Assembly (NCBI RefSeq): GCF_019720915.1
Contig: NZ_JAHKSI010000001.1
Span: forward strand, 3,162,001-3,226,000
DNA length: 64,000 nt
From: Alkalihalobacillus sp. TS-13
GTDB lineage: Bacteria > Bacillota > Bacilli > Bacillales > Fictibacillaceae
Direction: 5' to 3'
Below the pieces are notes generated by a model. The model was not told the origin of the DNA. It made no database searches and saw nothing but the letters and a program-made list of their open reading frames with translations. Positions 25,456 through 34,868 of this stretch are shown piece by piece. Numbering within the stretch: position 1 is the stretch's first letter; each line of letters opens with the position of its first letter. Made by a program: the position numbers and the translations under genes.

Positions 25456-25613
25456 GGTGCCAGGCACCAAAAAAGAAGTCAATGGTACCAAGGGCTCCCG
25501 CTTGGTGCCTGGCACTGTTTCGAAAGCCTTGGTATGAAAGGGTTCATGAGGTGTGCCTGGCACCAAATGAAACCCCTTGAGCCGCAAGGGATCCGTTTTG
25601 GTGCCTGGTACAG
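25456..25613. repeat. 48-bp-phased GTGCCTGGCAC array, 4 units
   Basis: Units start at 25457, 25505, 25553 and 25601. The last two modules (GAAAGCCTTGGTATGAAAGG and AACCCCTTGAGCCGCAAGGG) are shared with the array at 37512. The array ends 4 bp before the stop codon of the ATPase gene at 25617. Confidence 0.95.
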
Positions 25614-25616
25614 GTT

Positions 25617-26621
25617 TCACTCTTCTACGCTTAGTGGGTAGTGGCAGGCGGCATGGTGACCAGGTTTGTATTCTACTAAACTAGGTTCTTCCTGGACGCA
25701 GCGTTCATTGGCGTAGGGGCAGCGAGTATGAAAGCTGCACCCTGAAGGCGGGTTCGATGGATTCGGGAGATCGCCTTCCAATGGCTTGTGTATCCTCCGC
25801 TTTGTCGGATCCGCCACCGGAATTGCGGACAGCAACGCTTCCGTATATGGGTGCGTCGGACTTTCGAACAAGCTGTCCCGATCAGCGATTTCAACGACCT
25901 TCCCTAAATACATCACCGCGATCCGGTCACTGATATGGCGGACAGCCGGCAGACCATGAGCGATAAATACATAGGTAAGGTTGAATTCCCTTTGCAGTTT
26001 CTTCAGCAAATTCAAGATTTGCGCTTGAATGGAAACGTCAAGTGCCGAAACGGGTTCGTCACAGATCAGCACTTTCGGATTCAAAGCCAAAGCACGAGCA
26101 ATCCCTATCCTTTGTCGTTGCCCACCACTGAATTCATGCGGATGCCGCTTCAGATGGTGCTCATCCAAGCCGACAACCCGGAGTAACCTGACCACTTCCT
26201 CACGCAACGCTTTTCCTTTTTTCAGTCCGTGGATTTTTAACGGTTCACCGACCAATTGTTCAATCGTCATCCTCGGATTCAAAGAGGAATAGGGATCCTG
26301 GAAAATCACCTGAAGGTCCCGCCTCATCGACCGGAGTTCCTCTTTAGAGAGCGTAGTTAAATCTTTTCCTTCAAAAGTGACGGATCCTTCTGAGGGGGCC
26401 AGCAAGCCTAAAAGCATTTGTCCCGTCGTCGATTTCCCACATCCGGATTCACCGACGATTCCAAGCGTCTCCCCTTCGTATATTTCAAGGTCGACGCCAT
26501 CTACAGCCCTGACTGTACCAACCGTTTGATTGAACAAGCCTTTTGTAATCGGAAAGTGTTTTTTCAAACCCTTAACCTGAATCAACGGCTGCCGATCCTC
26601 CGCAATACTTGTGCTCATCAT
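25617..26621 (-). CDS. Peptide ABC importer ATPase (DppF/OppF type)
   Basis: A 334-residue ATPase with Walker A GESGCGKST, signature FSGGQRQR, Walker B LICDEPVSALD, and the C-terminal oligopeptide HPY domain with the cysteine cluster CSFHTRCPYANERC plus a later Cys, which in this family can bind an Fe-S cluster. It energises peptide import with the OppD-type partner just upstream (4-bp overlap). Gene order permease-permease-ATPase-ATPase is standard for dipeptide/nickel-type importers. A repeat array begins directly after the stop codon. Confidence 0.93.
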   Translation of the reverse strand: MMSTSIAEDRQPLIQVKGLKKHFPITKGLFNQTVGTVRAVDGVDLEIYEGETLGIVGESGCGKSTTGQMLLGLLAPSEGSVTFEGKDLTTLSKEELRSMRRDLQVIFQDPYSSLNPRMTIEQLVGEPLKIHGLKKGKALREEVVRLLRVVGLDEHHLKRHPHEFSGGQRQRIGIARALALNPKVLICDEPVSALDVSIQAQILNLLKKLQREFNLTYVFIAHGLPAVRHISDRIAVMYLGKVVEIADRDSLFESPTHPYTEALLSAIPVADPTKRRIHKPLEGDLPNPSNPPSGCSFHTRCPYANERCVQEEPSLVEYKPGHHAACHYPLSVEE

Positions 26622-27601
26622 GCGACCCCTCCCTTCTCCACATCATAGAAGCAGCGTTTTTTATGATGGGGATCGTATTGTTCCAATTGCGGATGTTCAT
26701 TCCGGCATTTATCCGTCGCAAATGGGCAACGTGGATGAAACTTGCATCCTTTCGGCATATCGGTTGGATTTGGAACACTTCCTTCAATGGTACCTAGTTC
26801 ATCCACAACATGTTCTGCTTTCGGAACAGAACTCAACAAGCCTAATGTATACGGATGCTTCGGATTCTCGAACAACTCTACTACAGGTGCTTCCTCAACC
26901 ACTTCCCCTGCGTACATCACCACGACCCGATCAGCAACCTCTGCTACCACCCCAAGGTCATGCGTGATCAAAATGACTCCCGTATCGAAGTCTGTTTTCA
27001 ATTGCTTGATCAACTCTAAAATCTGCGCTTGGATGGTGACATCAAGAGCCGTCGTAGGTTCATCTGCAATCAAGAGCTTCGGGTTGCATGCAAGAGCCAT
27101 CGCGATCATCACACGCTGGCGCATACCACCAGAAAGCTGATGAGGAAAGCGGCGTACCACGGTTTCCCCATCCGGGATCCCGACGCGTTCCAGCATCTCG
27201 ACCGCTTTCATCAATGCTTTCTTTTTATCAAGCCGCTGATGCAGGCGGATCGTTTCGCTGATCTGGTTGCCGATCGTAAAAACCGGGTTCAATGAGGTCA
27301 TCGGTTCTTGAAAAATCATTGATATCTCATTCCCACGCAGCTTTCTCAACTGTTTTTTCTTGATTGTCCGTAAATCTCTTCCGTTAAAATCAATTTTCCC
27401 ATGATGGATTTCACCTGGAGATGGAATCAAGCCTAGGATCGACAATGAGGTGATGCTTTTCCCACAGCCTGATTCGCCGACGATTGCAACCGTTTCGCCT
27501 TTATCCACATTAAATGTGACGCCATTTACAGAAGGGACAATTCCGTCTTCTGTTTTAAAACGAACCTTTAAATCTTCAACACTCAATAATGAAGTCGACA
27601 C
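26618..27601 (-). CDS. Peptide ABC importer ATPase (DppD/OppD type)
   Basis: An ATPase of about 327 residues. Walker A is GESGCGKSI, with Ile in place of the usual Thr/Ser-Thr pair end; signature LSGGMRQR; Walker B LLIADEPTTALD; H-loop ITHD. The C-terminal region carries the cysteine pattern CKFHPRCPFATDKC. An ATG at 27607 abuts the GTGAGGG ribosome site, so the GTG at 27601, 6 bases downstream of it, is the more likely start. It overlaps the OppF-type gene by 4 bp. Confidence 0.92.
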   Translation of the reverse strand: MSTSLLSVEDLKVRFKTEDGIVPSVNGVTFNVDKGETVAIVGESGCGKSITSLSILGLIPSPGEIHHGKIDFNGRDLRTIKKKQLRKLRGNEISMIFQEPMTSLNPVFTIGNQISETIRLHQRLDKKKALMKAVEMLERVGIPDGETVVRRFPHQLSGGMRQRVMIAMALACNPKLLIADEPTTALDVTIQAQILELIKQLKTDFDTGVILITHDLGVVAEVADRVVVMYAGEVVEEAPVVELFENPKHPYTLGLLSSVPKAEHVVDELGTIEGSVPNPTDMPKGCKFHPRCPFATDKCRNEHPQLEQYDPHHKKRCFYDVEKGGVA

Positions 27602-27628
27602 GATCATCCCTCACTTTTCTACCTGTAT

Positions 27629-28549
27629 CTATTTGATCTTCATTTTTGGATCGAGTACGTCTCTCAACCAGTCTCCTAAAAAGATGATGCCCAGTACGGT
27701 TATGGTGATTGCGATGCCTGGGAATGTAGCGACCCACCAGCTTGTGGCAAGATACTCTCTTCCATCACTGAGCATCAACCCCCATGAAACGTCAGGTGGC
27801 TGGATCCCCAACCCTAAGAAGCTTAAAGATGACTCCAAAATGATGGTGGTGGCGACATTCAATGTTGCAATGACGATAAAGGACGAAACGATGTTCGGGA
27901 GGATGTATTGCCAAATGATTCGGACATCCTTTGCCCCTACTGCTCTTGCCGACCGGACATAATCCCGTTCTTTCACACTAAGCGTTTCACCACGTACCAT
28001 CCGGGCATATACCACCCATGTCGTTCCTCCAAGGGCAAAAATCATCGTCATCAAGCTTGGACCGACAACTGCTAAAACGATCAACATGAACAAAATATTT
28101 GGGATGGCTAAAAAGGAATCAACCGTCCTCATGATCACCGTATCGATCCACTTTCCGTAAAACCCTGCAAGCAACCCTAACAACAATCCAATTGCTCCAG
28201 CTAATACAACAGCACTGATCCCGACTAGAAGGGAGACACGTGAACCAACGATGATCCGACTCAGGATGTCTCTGCCAAGGTTATCGGTCCCAAGAATGTA
28301 TTCCGGATTTCCTCCCTCCGCCCAGAAAGGAGGCAATAGCCGGTTGACGACATCTGTCTCGGCTGGGTTATACGGTGCAATCACATCAGCGAAAACAGCC
28401 ATCCCGACCATCGCCAAAACGATGACCAAACCTAATGTTCCGGTCTTGCTCCTTAACAAGAGTTTTATCCATTTCAATCTGCCACTGGCTATTCGGGCTT
28501 TAGGTGCTTCCAGTGAGACGTCTTTTTTCGTTTCTGTTTCGGTGTACAT
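27629..28549 (-). CDS. Peptide ABC importer permease (DppC/OppC type)
   Basis: A 306-residue permease with the OppC N-terminal segment (KLLLRSKTGTLGLVIVLAMVGMAVFADVIAPYNP), about six transmembrane segments and the EAA loop region YVRSARAVGAKDVRIIWQYILPN. It pairs with the DppB-type permease to form the channel. Seventeen bp separate it from the upstream permease gene. Confidence 0.93.
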   Translation of the reverse strand: MYTETETKKDVSLEAPKARIASGRLKWIKLLLRSKTGTLGLVIVLAMVGMAVFADVIAPYNPAETDVVNRLLPPFWAEGGNPEYILGTDNLGRDILSRIIVGSRVSLLVGISAVVLAGAIGLLLGLLAGFYGKWIDTVIMRTVDSFLAIPNILFMLIVLAVVGPSLMTMIFALGGTTWVVYARMVRGETLSVKERDYVRSARAVGAKDVRIIWQYILPNIVSSFIVIATLNVATTIILESSLSFLGLGIQPPDVSWGLMLSDGREYLATSWWVATFPGIAITITVLGIIFLGDWLRDVLDPKMKIK

Positions 28550-28566
28550 TAAACTAAAGCCCCCTT

Positions 28567-29481
28567 TTAATCGTACTTAATCCTTGGATCAAGGTAGCGG
28601 TAAGTCAAATCAGCCAGCAAATTGCTTCCGATGACCAGGATCGCGATCACGAAGGTAGCTGCCTGGACCACTGCCATATCACGGAGGTTCACAGCTTGAA
28701 TGAGTAATTGTCCCATTCCCGGCCATGAAAAGACCGTTTCTGTAATCAAGGTCCCCCCGATCAATGTCGCTGTCTGAAGCGCCATGATCGTCACAACAGG
28801 GATAAGCGCGTTTCGTAAGGCATGCTTATTGACCACAATCGCCTCAATCAACCCTTTGCTTCGTGCCGTCCGGATATACTCCTGGCTCAGGATCTCCAGC
28901 ATGCTCGAACGGATCAGCCGCGTCATTTCTGCAGCGATGGCTGTACCTAACGTGATAGCGGGTAAAATCAGGTGATAGATTGAGCCTGTCCCTGAAACAG
29001 GCAAGACATTGAACTGTACCGCAAACAAGAGGATCAGCATGATACCAAGCCAAAAGTTCGGCATCGCTTTCCCTAAAACCGCTCCCCCTGTGATGAACAG
29101 ATCGATGAATGAGTTACGCTTGATCGCTGATAAAACCCCAAGTGGGATTGATATGATGATTGCAATCAACATCGAGAAAAAAGCCAACTCCAGGCTTGCA
29201 GGCAACCTCTCCAACACGATGTCCAGAGCAGGTTGGTTATAGCGGAACGATTCACCGAAGTCTCCAGTGACCAGATCCCCAAGATACGTAAAATATTGAA
29301 CATATAGTGGGTCATTCAAGCCCAATGATTGTCTGAGTTCCGCTTTATCCTGTTCTGTCGCCGTTTCAGGTAGCATGAGCGAAACGGGGTCACCGGTTAC
29401 ACGGACGAGCAGGAAAACGATCAAACTGATGATGAACAAAACCGGTATGATCCGGACAATTTGTCTCAGTAGGAACTTCAT
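28567..29481 (-). CDS. Peptide ABC importer permease (DppB/OppB type)
   Basis: A 304-residue permease with the DppB/GsiC-type start (FLLRQIVRIIPVLFIISLIVFLLVRVTGDPV), six transmembrane segments and the EAA loop YIRTARSKGLIEAIVVNKHALRNALIPV. It is the first gene of the four-gene peptide-importer block. The binding protein gene that would normally precede it is 640 bp upstream, separated by two repeat elements. Confidence 0.93.
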   Translation of the reverse strand: MKFLLRQIVRIIPVLFIISLIVFLLVRVTGDPVSLMLPETATEQDKAELRQSLGLNDPLYVQYFTYLGDLVTGDFGESFRYNQPALDIVLERLPASLELAFFSMLIAIIISIPLGVLSAIKRNSFIDLFITGGAVLGKAMPNFWLGIMLILLFAVQFNVLPVSGTGSIYHLILPAITLGTAIAAEMTRLIRSSMLEILSQEYIRTARSKGLIEAIVVNKHALRNALIPVVTIMALQTATLIGGTLITETVFSWPGMGQLLIQAVNLRDMAVVQAATFVIAILVIGSNLLADLTYRYLDPRIKYD

Positions 29482-29534
29482 GGCAATCCCTCCCTACGTT
29501 TTCTAAAAGTGTGTTGTATTGGTAAGCGTTGAAA

Positions 29535-29880
29535 TATACGAGACTCCTGCAGGACCAGCGAGCCAGGCAAGACCCCACAAGTGATTTAAGGAACTTCGAC
29601 TATAATAAGGACCTTCGACTAAATTCCACCACGTCCTGAAGTGAACGTCGAAGTCAGTACATCCCGTACAAGTACGTCCTGCGCCTGCGGTTACTTGGCT
29701 CAAAACTACAAGGATGGAATGGTAGTCCGTGGTCTTGTAGTGAACGTCGAAGTCAGCATACGAAAAGGTTCTATGAATCCTCATCGCAGACACGAAAATG
29801 ATTTCATTTTTGTGTGACGTCCTGTGCAAGTGAGCTGAGGAGGCTTGCAGATTGCCCGCGGAAAGCGAGTATATTTCTTA
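29535..29880 (-). repeat. Long intergenic repeat with inverted ends, copy 2
   Basis: Reverse-orientation copy of the element at 15495-15815 and 34513-34808. Shared blocks include GACTCCTGCAGGACCAGCGA, GTGAACGTCGAAGTCAG (twice) and TGCCCGCGGAAAGCGAG. Part of the 29482-30123 gap without genes. Confidence 0.8.
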
Positions 29881-29944
29881 CGCCATTCTGGTATGATTGA
29901 AAATCATCGCAACAGAATTTTCATACTTTCTTACCTTAGTACAA

Positions 29945-30116
29945 AGGGCTGTTCCATAAGTATCTGAGTCTCTCCGTCCTTAGCCAATGACTGGAAAGTG
30001 TCTGGCTCTCTCGGTTTTTCAACAACATTTATATAAAAATGTTGTGTTGAGGTGCCTGACTCTGTACTAGTCATTGTGTTGGAGATGTCTGACACTTATC
30101 TTTGGAACAGCCCCCT
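29945..30116. mobile_element. MITE-like element of about 170 bp
   Basis: The left end GGGCTGTTCCATAAGTATC and the right end GACACTTATCTTTGGAACAGCCCC are imperfect inverted repeats. Internally it carries repeated TGAGTC/TGACTC and GTCTGACA-like blocks and no coding potential. It abuts the stop codon of the peptide-binding protein gene at 30124 within 8 bp. Confidence 0.6.
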
Positions 30117-30123
30117 GACAGTC

Positions 30124-31677
30124 CTATTTCAAAGTAATTTCATCCGCGACGATCATCTCATCCAACCTAGGTTCGAACTTCAAGCCTTCATTGTACCCGT
30201 ATACAGAATCAAGCTGATACAGGTAGATTTGAGGACGATCTTCTGCAATCATTTCTTGAGCTTTCTTATATTGTTCAGCCCGTTCTTCCGGATCCATATT
30301 GCTCATCGCATCCTGGAGCAATTTTTCTACTTCAGGATTGTCATAATCGGTTTCACCTTTTGCTTGTTCCTTGCTCAGCCTTTCCATTGCTAGTGCTGCA
30401 TCGAACATGGAATTGCCATAACCGATCAGGAACATATCCCCGAAGCTCTTAGAAGAATATTTTTCTGCAAATGAACTCCATTCTAAGAAATTGAGCTTTA
30501 CGTCGATCCCGACTTCTTTCAACATCGCCTGCATCAATTCCACAGATTCTTTATCCTTCATATAACGGCCGTTTGGCGCGCTCAATTCCAACTCAAGGCC
30601 ATCTTCATATCCAGCCTCTTTCAAAAGTTCTTTCGCTTTTTCAGGATCATACAACGTCTTTTGATAAAGGTCTTCATTAGCGCCAGTGTTGCCTGGGGTC
30701 ACGCGAGTACGTGTAACCGTCCCTGCCCCTTCCATCAGGCTGTCTAAAATCGCTTGTTTATCAATTGCGAGATCGATCGCTTCACGGACTTTCGGATCGG
30801 ATGTCGGGTGACCCTCCGTATGTCTTAAGACAAGCATCATGACACGCTGGGTCGGACTTTTGGCAATATCTGTGCCTTCATTTTCTTTAATACGGTTCCA
30901 ATCACTTGGTGGGACGTTAGCGGCGATATCGATACCACCGGTCAACAATTCGGAAACCCGTGTAGAATCTTCGGGGATGGCTCTGAAAACAAGTTCTTCC
31001 CATTTCGGCTCTTCTCCGAAATAGTCAGGATTCGCTTCTAAGACGACACGATCATCTTTTTTCCATTCAACGAACTTATAAGGACCTGTCCCGGCTGGTT
31101 CTTTTAAAAATTGATCCCATCCCTCTTCCTCGATGTATTGAGATGGAAGAACCCCTGATCCTAGACGGGAAAGACGATTCAGCAATGCTGGCTCAGGTTC
31201 ATGGGTGATGATTTCGAACTCATGATCGTTAAGGACTTTGACCTCTTTGATCTGTTTGTAATTCGCATATTCGAGCAACTTATTGTCATTAGCGACACGT
31301 TCAAGGGTGAATTTCACATCTTCTGCGGTCAAATCCTCGCCATTATGGAATTTGACACCTTCCTTCAATTTGAATTTCCAGGTATGATCGTCAACATTTT
31401 CCCAGCTTTCGGCAAGGTCGGATTTGAAATCCCCATTATCCCCTCTTTTTACAAGGTAATTGAACATGTTGATATGGATCGCTTCAGTAGATGTGTTGTT
31501 ATGATCATGGATATCGAATGTCACCATATCCGTCCCATTGGCAATCACAAGTTTTTTATCCTGCTTTTGCTCGGTGGCTCCTTCACCTTCGCCTGAGTCC
31601 GACTTATTATTGAATGCACAGGCAGTCAAACTCAACACAAGCATGGCAATGAACAACGTAAATCCAAATTTTCTCAC
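30124..31677 (-). CDS. Peptide ABC importer substrate-binding lipoprotein (family 5)
   Basis: A 517-residue family 5 solute-binding protein. Lipobox LTAC gives Cys20. SBP_bac_5 signatures: ANGTDMVTFDIHDHNNTST, LAESWENVDDHTWKFKLKEGVKFHNGEDLTAEDV, and EPAGTGPYKFVEWKKDDRVVLEANPDY. It delivers peptides or related compounds to the DppBCDF-type importer encoded downstream. The GTG start overlaps the preceding amidohydrolase stop by 4 bp, so the binding protein and two M20 hydrolases share a transcript, pointing to uptake and hydrolysis of the same class of substrate. Confidence 0.93.
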   Translation of the reverse strand: MRKFGFTLFIAMLVLSLTACAFNNKSDSGEGEGATEQKQDKKLVIANGTDMVTFDIHDHNNTSTEAIHINMFNYLVKRGDNGDFKSDLAESWENVDDHTWKFKLKEGVKFHNGEDLTAEDVKFTLERVANDNKLLEYANYKQIKEVKVLNDHEFEIITHEPEPALLNRLSRLGSGVLPSQYIEEEGWDQFLKEPAGTGPYKFVEWKKDDRVVLEANPDYFGEEPKWEELVFRAIPEDSTRVSELLTGGIDIAANVPPSDWNRIKENEGTDIAKSPTQRVMMLVLRHTEGHPTSDPKVREAIDLAIDKQAILDSLMEGAGTVTRTRVTPGNTGANEDLYQKTLYDPEKAKELLKEAGYEDGLELELSAPNGRYMKDKESVELMQAMLKEVGIDVKLNFLEWSSFAEKYSSKSFGDMFLIGYGNSMFDAALAMERLSKEQAKGETDYDNPEVEKLLQDAMSNMDPEERAEQYKKAQEMIAEDRPQIYLYQLDSVYGYNEGLKFEPRLDEMIVADEITLK

Positions 31678-32882
31678 TTCTTCTCCCCCTCATTTTGATT
31701 TTCCAAGTAATTAAGCGCTAATTGAGATAGCATCGCTGCCCCAAAAGGTAAAGCATTTTCATCAATGTCAAACTTCGGATGGTGTCCTGGATACCGTTCC
31801 ATCTTGTCGTTTCCAACCCCTAAGCGGAAAAACACAGCCGGAACCAGTTCGGTATAGAATGCGAAATCTTCTCCTCCCATTCCAGGTTTCACTCTTTCAT
31901 AATGGCCTTCTCCAAGTACTTCAGCTGCAGTGGAAGCTGCTAGCTCGGTCAATTCACTGTCATTTAAAATCGATGGAAATTTGAATTCGAAGTCAAAGTC
32001 GTATGTTGCTCCGAATCCGTATGTGATTCCCTTGATCACTTTTTCCATCATGTCTGGGACTTTCAAGCGCAGCTCTGGATTCAATGTCCTGACTGTTCCG
32101 GTCATTTCTACATTTGGCGTGATGACATTGCTTGCTGAACCACCGTGTATCGAACCGATTGTAATGACGATCGGATCTGTGGGGTCCACCTGTCTGCTTG
32201 AAATATGCTGTAAAGCTGAAATGACTTCAGCTGTGACAGCGACAGAATCGACTGTTTGGTGTGGGTGAGCAGCATGTCCGCCTTTTCCGATAATTTTCAA
32301 TGAAAAGAAATCTGCAGCCCCACAGCCTACCCTTTCACTTGATAAGGTGATGTTTCCGGTGGTGATACCTGTGTTGACATGCAGGCCTCCAATCGCATCT
32401 ACTTTTGGATCGGCAAGTGCCCCATGACCGATCATCGCTTTTGCTCCGCCCCTGCCTTCTTCAGCTGGCTGGAAAATGAATTTGATGTTTCCTTTTTCCA
32501 ACCTCCTTTTACTAAGGATGGTCGCGGCACCCATCAGCATAGACGTATGTGCATCATGTCCACAGGCATGGCTCAAACCTTGATGCTTAGAATGGTACGG
32601 GACCGTCTTTTCGTCCAAAATCGGTAAGGCATCCATATCAGCACGTAGCGCAAAAGTCGGACCTTTCTCCTTTCCTCTAAGTAAAGCGACGACACCCGTT
32701 TTGGCAATGTTCCGTGTCACCTCGAGTCCAAGGCTTTCTAAGTGATCAGCAACAATGGCTGACGTCCGTTCTTCTTCAAACCCAAGCTCCGGATGTTCAT
32801 GGAAATCCCTTCTCCATACAGACAATTGTTCTTGTAACTGTTGAGCCTCTTTTAAAATGGTCGGGCGTATACTCGTTTCCAA
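31674..32882 (-). CDS. M20D N-acyl-amino-acid amidohydrolase
   Basis: A 402-residue M20D enzyme with RRDFHEHPELGFEEERT, LRADMDALPI, SHACGHDAHTSMLMG, FQPAEEGRGGAKAMI, GKGGHAAHPHQTVDSV and GMGGEDFAF. It is similar to the protein at 22510-23703, so it is a within-cluster paralogue. The TTG start at 32882 has GGGGAGG upstream. It should deacylate N-acyl amino acids or related amides in the cytoplasm. Confidence 0.9.
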   Translation of the reverse strand: METSIRPTILKEAQQLQEQLSVWRRDFHEHPELGFEEERTSAIVADHLESLGLEVTRNIAKTGVVALLRGKEKGPTFALRADMDALPILDEKTVPYHSKHQGLSHACGHDAHTSMLMGAATILSKRRLEKGNIKFIFQPAEEGRGGAKAMIGHGALADPKVDAIGGLHVNTGITTGNITLSSERVGCGAADFFSLKIIGKGGHAAHPHQTVDSVAVTAEVISALQHISSRQVDPTDPIVITIGSIHGGSASNVITPNVEMTGTVRTLNPELRLKVPDMMEKVIKGITYGFGATYDFDFEFKFPSILNDSELTELAASTAAEVLGEGHYERVKPGMGGEDFAFYTELVPAVFFRLGVGNDKMERYPGHHPKFDIDENALPFGAAMLSQLALNYLENQNEGEKK

Positions 32883-32894
32883 AGGATCCTCCCC

Positions 32895-34244
32895 TTATTT
32901 TTTGGCGTAATCTTCAATCACAGTTGCGATCAGTTTGATCCCATCTATGTAATCCTCTATATGGATGTTTTCATTAGGTGCATGATTGTTCGATTGGAAA
33001 TTCCCGACTCCAACCGAGACAGATGGAATGCCGTGTTTTTGGCATAGGACATACATCGGTCCTGTACCTGGTGACATCGGCATGACTGTCGGTTCCATAT
33101 TCGAGATCTTTTGTGCGGCAGAAATGACCGTTTCCGAGAGCGGATCGTTGTAAGGGGTCTTCCCCGGTTTTTCCATCGCCATTTCATGTATTTCAATATC
33201 TTCGAACCCGTGCTTGTCCAAATGCTTTCTAAGAGCTTGAAGGATTTCAAGTGGGTCTTGATCGGGAACAAGACGGAAATCCAGTTTCACTCTCGCTTCG
33301 GATGGAAGGACTGTCTTTGCTCCTTCGCCCGTATAGCCTGACTCAATTCCGCATATCGTACAGGTCGGTGCGAAAATCAGCCGTTCTTTTAAACCCTCGC
33401 CTTCCAGATTCAATAAAAAGGAAGACAGACCTAGCTGCTCCAACATTTCCTTCTCGCTGTAGATCAATTCACGGATCGCTTCTTCATCATCTGGAGAAAG
33501 CGACTGCACACGGTCATAAAAACCGTCGATTTTGACGTGTTCATTTTCATCTTTTAACGTATTCAATGCCCAAACAAGCCTCCAGGCTGGGTTTTCGATA
33601 ACTGCTGCGTTTGCGGAATGGAGATCCGTGTTTGCACCCTTACAGACAAGCTCGACATAGTTCATTCCTTTTACGCCTAAGCTTACTTGTTGCCTTCCAT
33701 CGGCATTCCGATAGCCAAACTCCCAAATACATCCGTCCGCTTGAATGAGGTCAGCATATTTATCACTGAACTCATCAAGGTTGATGCTTCCGATCTCCTC
33801 TTCACCTTCAACGATGAACTTGATATTCAGTGGCAATTCGCCTCTTACCTGCTGGTAGGCATGTACAGCCGCGATACGTGCCATCAGGTTTCCTTTGTTA
33901 TCTGCTACGCCCCTTGCATACATCGTTCCGTCTTGTATCTCCGCTTCGAATGGAGGGTGCTCCCATAATTCAATCGGGTCTTCCGGCTGAACGTCGTAAT
34001 GGTTATAAAACGAGAGTGTCTTATCATTTGTTCCGTGGACCTTACCGTAAACGACAGGAAATCCTGAGGTTGAGACGAGTTGCGTTTCTCCGTTTATTTT
34101 CTGTGCCAAATCCTTTACTACATGCTCCGCGGCTTCTTCCATCCCTCTGTTCTGGGCAGCTACACTCGGGATCCTACAAAGCTCTTGTAACCATTCTATG
34201 TACTGATCTTTGTGATCCTCAATGTACTGATAGACATCTTTCAT
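32895..34244 (-). CDS. M20 dipeptidase family protein
   Basis: A 449-residue M20 peptidase of the ArgE/DapE/CNDP-like dipeptidase group: LQELCRIPSVAAQ, YNHYDVQPEDPIELWEHPPFEA (metal His, Asp), ARGVADNKGN (bridging Asp), IVEGEEEIGS (catalytic and metal Glu), MNYVELVCKGANTDLHSA and MSPGTGPMY. It should split dipeptides. A longer frame opens at 34292, but AGAGGTG lies just before the ATG at 34244 and the extra sequence is implausible. First gene of the operon running to the peptide-binding protein. Confidence 0.9.
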   Translation of the reverse strand: MKDVYQYIEDHKDQYIEWLQELCRIPSVAAQNRGMEEAAEHVVKDLAQKINGETQLVSTSGFPVVYGKVHGTNDKTLSFYNHYDVQPEDPIELWEHPPFEAEIQDGTMYARGVADNKGNLMARIAAVHAYQQVRGELPLNIKFIVEGEEEIGSINLDEFSDKYADLIQADGCIWEFGYRNADGRQQVSLGVKGMNYVELVCKGANTDLHSANAAVIENPAWRLVWALNTLKDENEHVKIDGFYDRVQSLSPDDEEAIRELIYSEKEMLEQLGLSSFLLNLEGEGLKERLIFAPTCTICGIESGYTGEGAKTVLPSEARVKLDFRLVPDQDPLEILQALRKHLDKHGFEDIEIHEMAMEKPGKTPYNDPLSETVISAAQKISNMEPTVMPMSPGTGPMYVLCQKHGIPSVSVGVGNFQSNNHAPNENIHIEDYIDGIKLIATVIEDYAKK

Positions 34245-34512
34245 ACACCTCTCCCCCTCCAAAAATCGTTTTAATTTTGCTGTTTTCGGCAATATTCCAA
34301 AACTTTTCCTAAATTCTTATACAGAACTATAAAATAGTTAGATTATTTTGTCAATTGGTATTTGAATGAATATTTTTAATATTGCGTTTTATTTTTACAT
34401 GCTGTATAACTAGAAATACATGTTAACGGCTACTTTCTTAAACCTTTCCTAAATGATTTGTATAGTAAAAAAATTTTACGTGAAATAAGTTTGTAATTTT
34501 TAATCGTAGATT

Positions 34513-34808
34513 TTCACGAAATCCACTCCCTTTCCTCGGCGATCCGCAAGCCTCCTCACTTGCACAGGATGTCAACACAAAAATGAAATCATTTTCGTGT
34601 CTGCGATGAGAATTCTTAGAAGCTTTCCTTATGCTGGCTTCGACGTTCACCACAGGACGTACTTGTACAGGATGTACTGACTTCGACGTTCACCATAGGA
34701 CGTGGTGGTATTTAGTCGAAGTTCATTAATATAGTCGAAGATCCCTTTTAAAACTGCAGGGTCTTGCAGGGCTCGCTTTTCCCGCAGGAGTTTCGTGTAT
34801 TTCGCTTG
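34513..34808 (+). repeat. Long intergenic repeat with inverted ends, copy 3
   Basis: Same orientation as copy 1. It begins CGAAATCCACTCCCTTTCC and ends CCCGCAGGAGTTTCGTGTATTTCGC. GCTTCGACGTTCACCA and ACTTCGACGTTCACCA both occur inside. It fills most of the divergent region between two M20 genes (34245-34868). Confidence 0.82.
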
Positions 34809-34868
34809 TAAGTTTTTTAATTAACATAAGAGTTTCAAAGTCTAAAATATAATAAGGTGGTTGATTGC

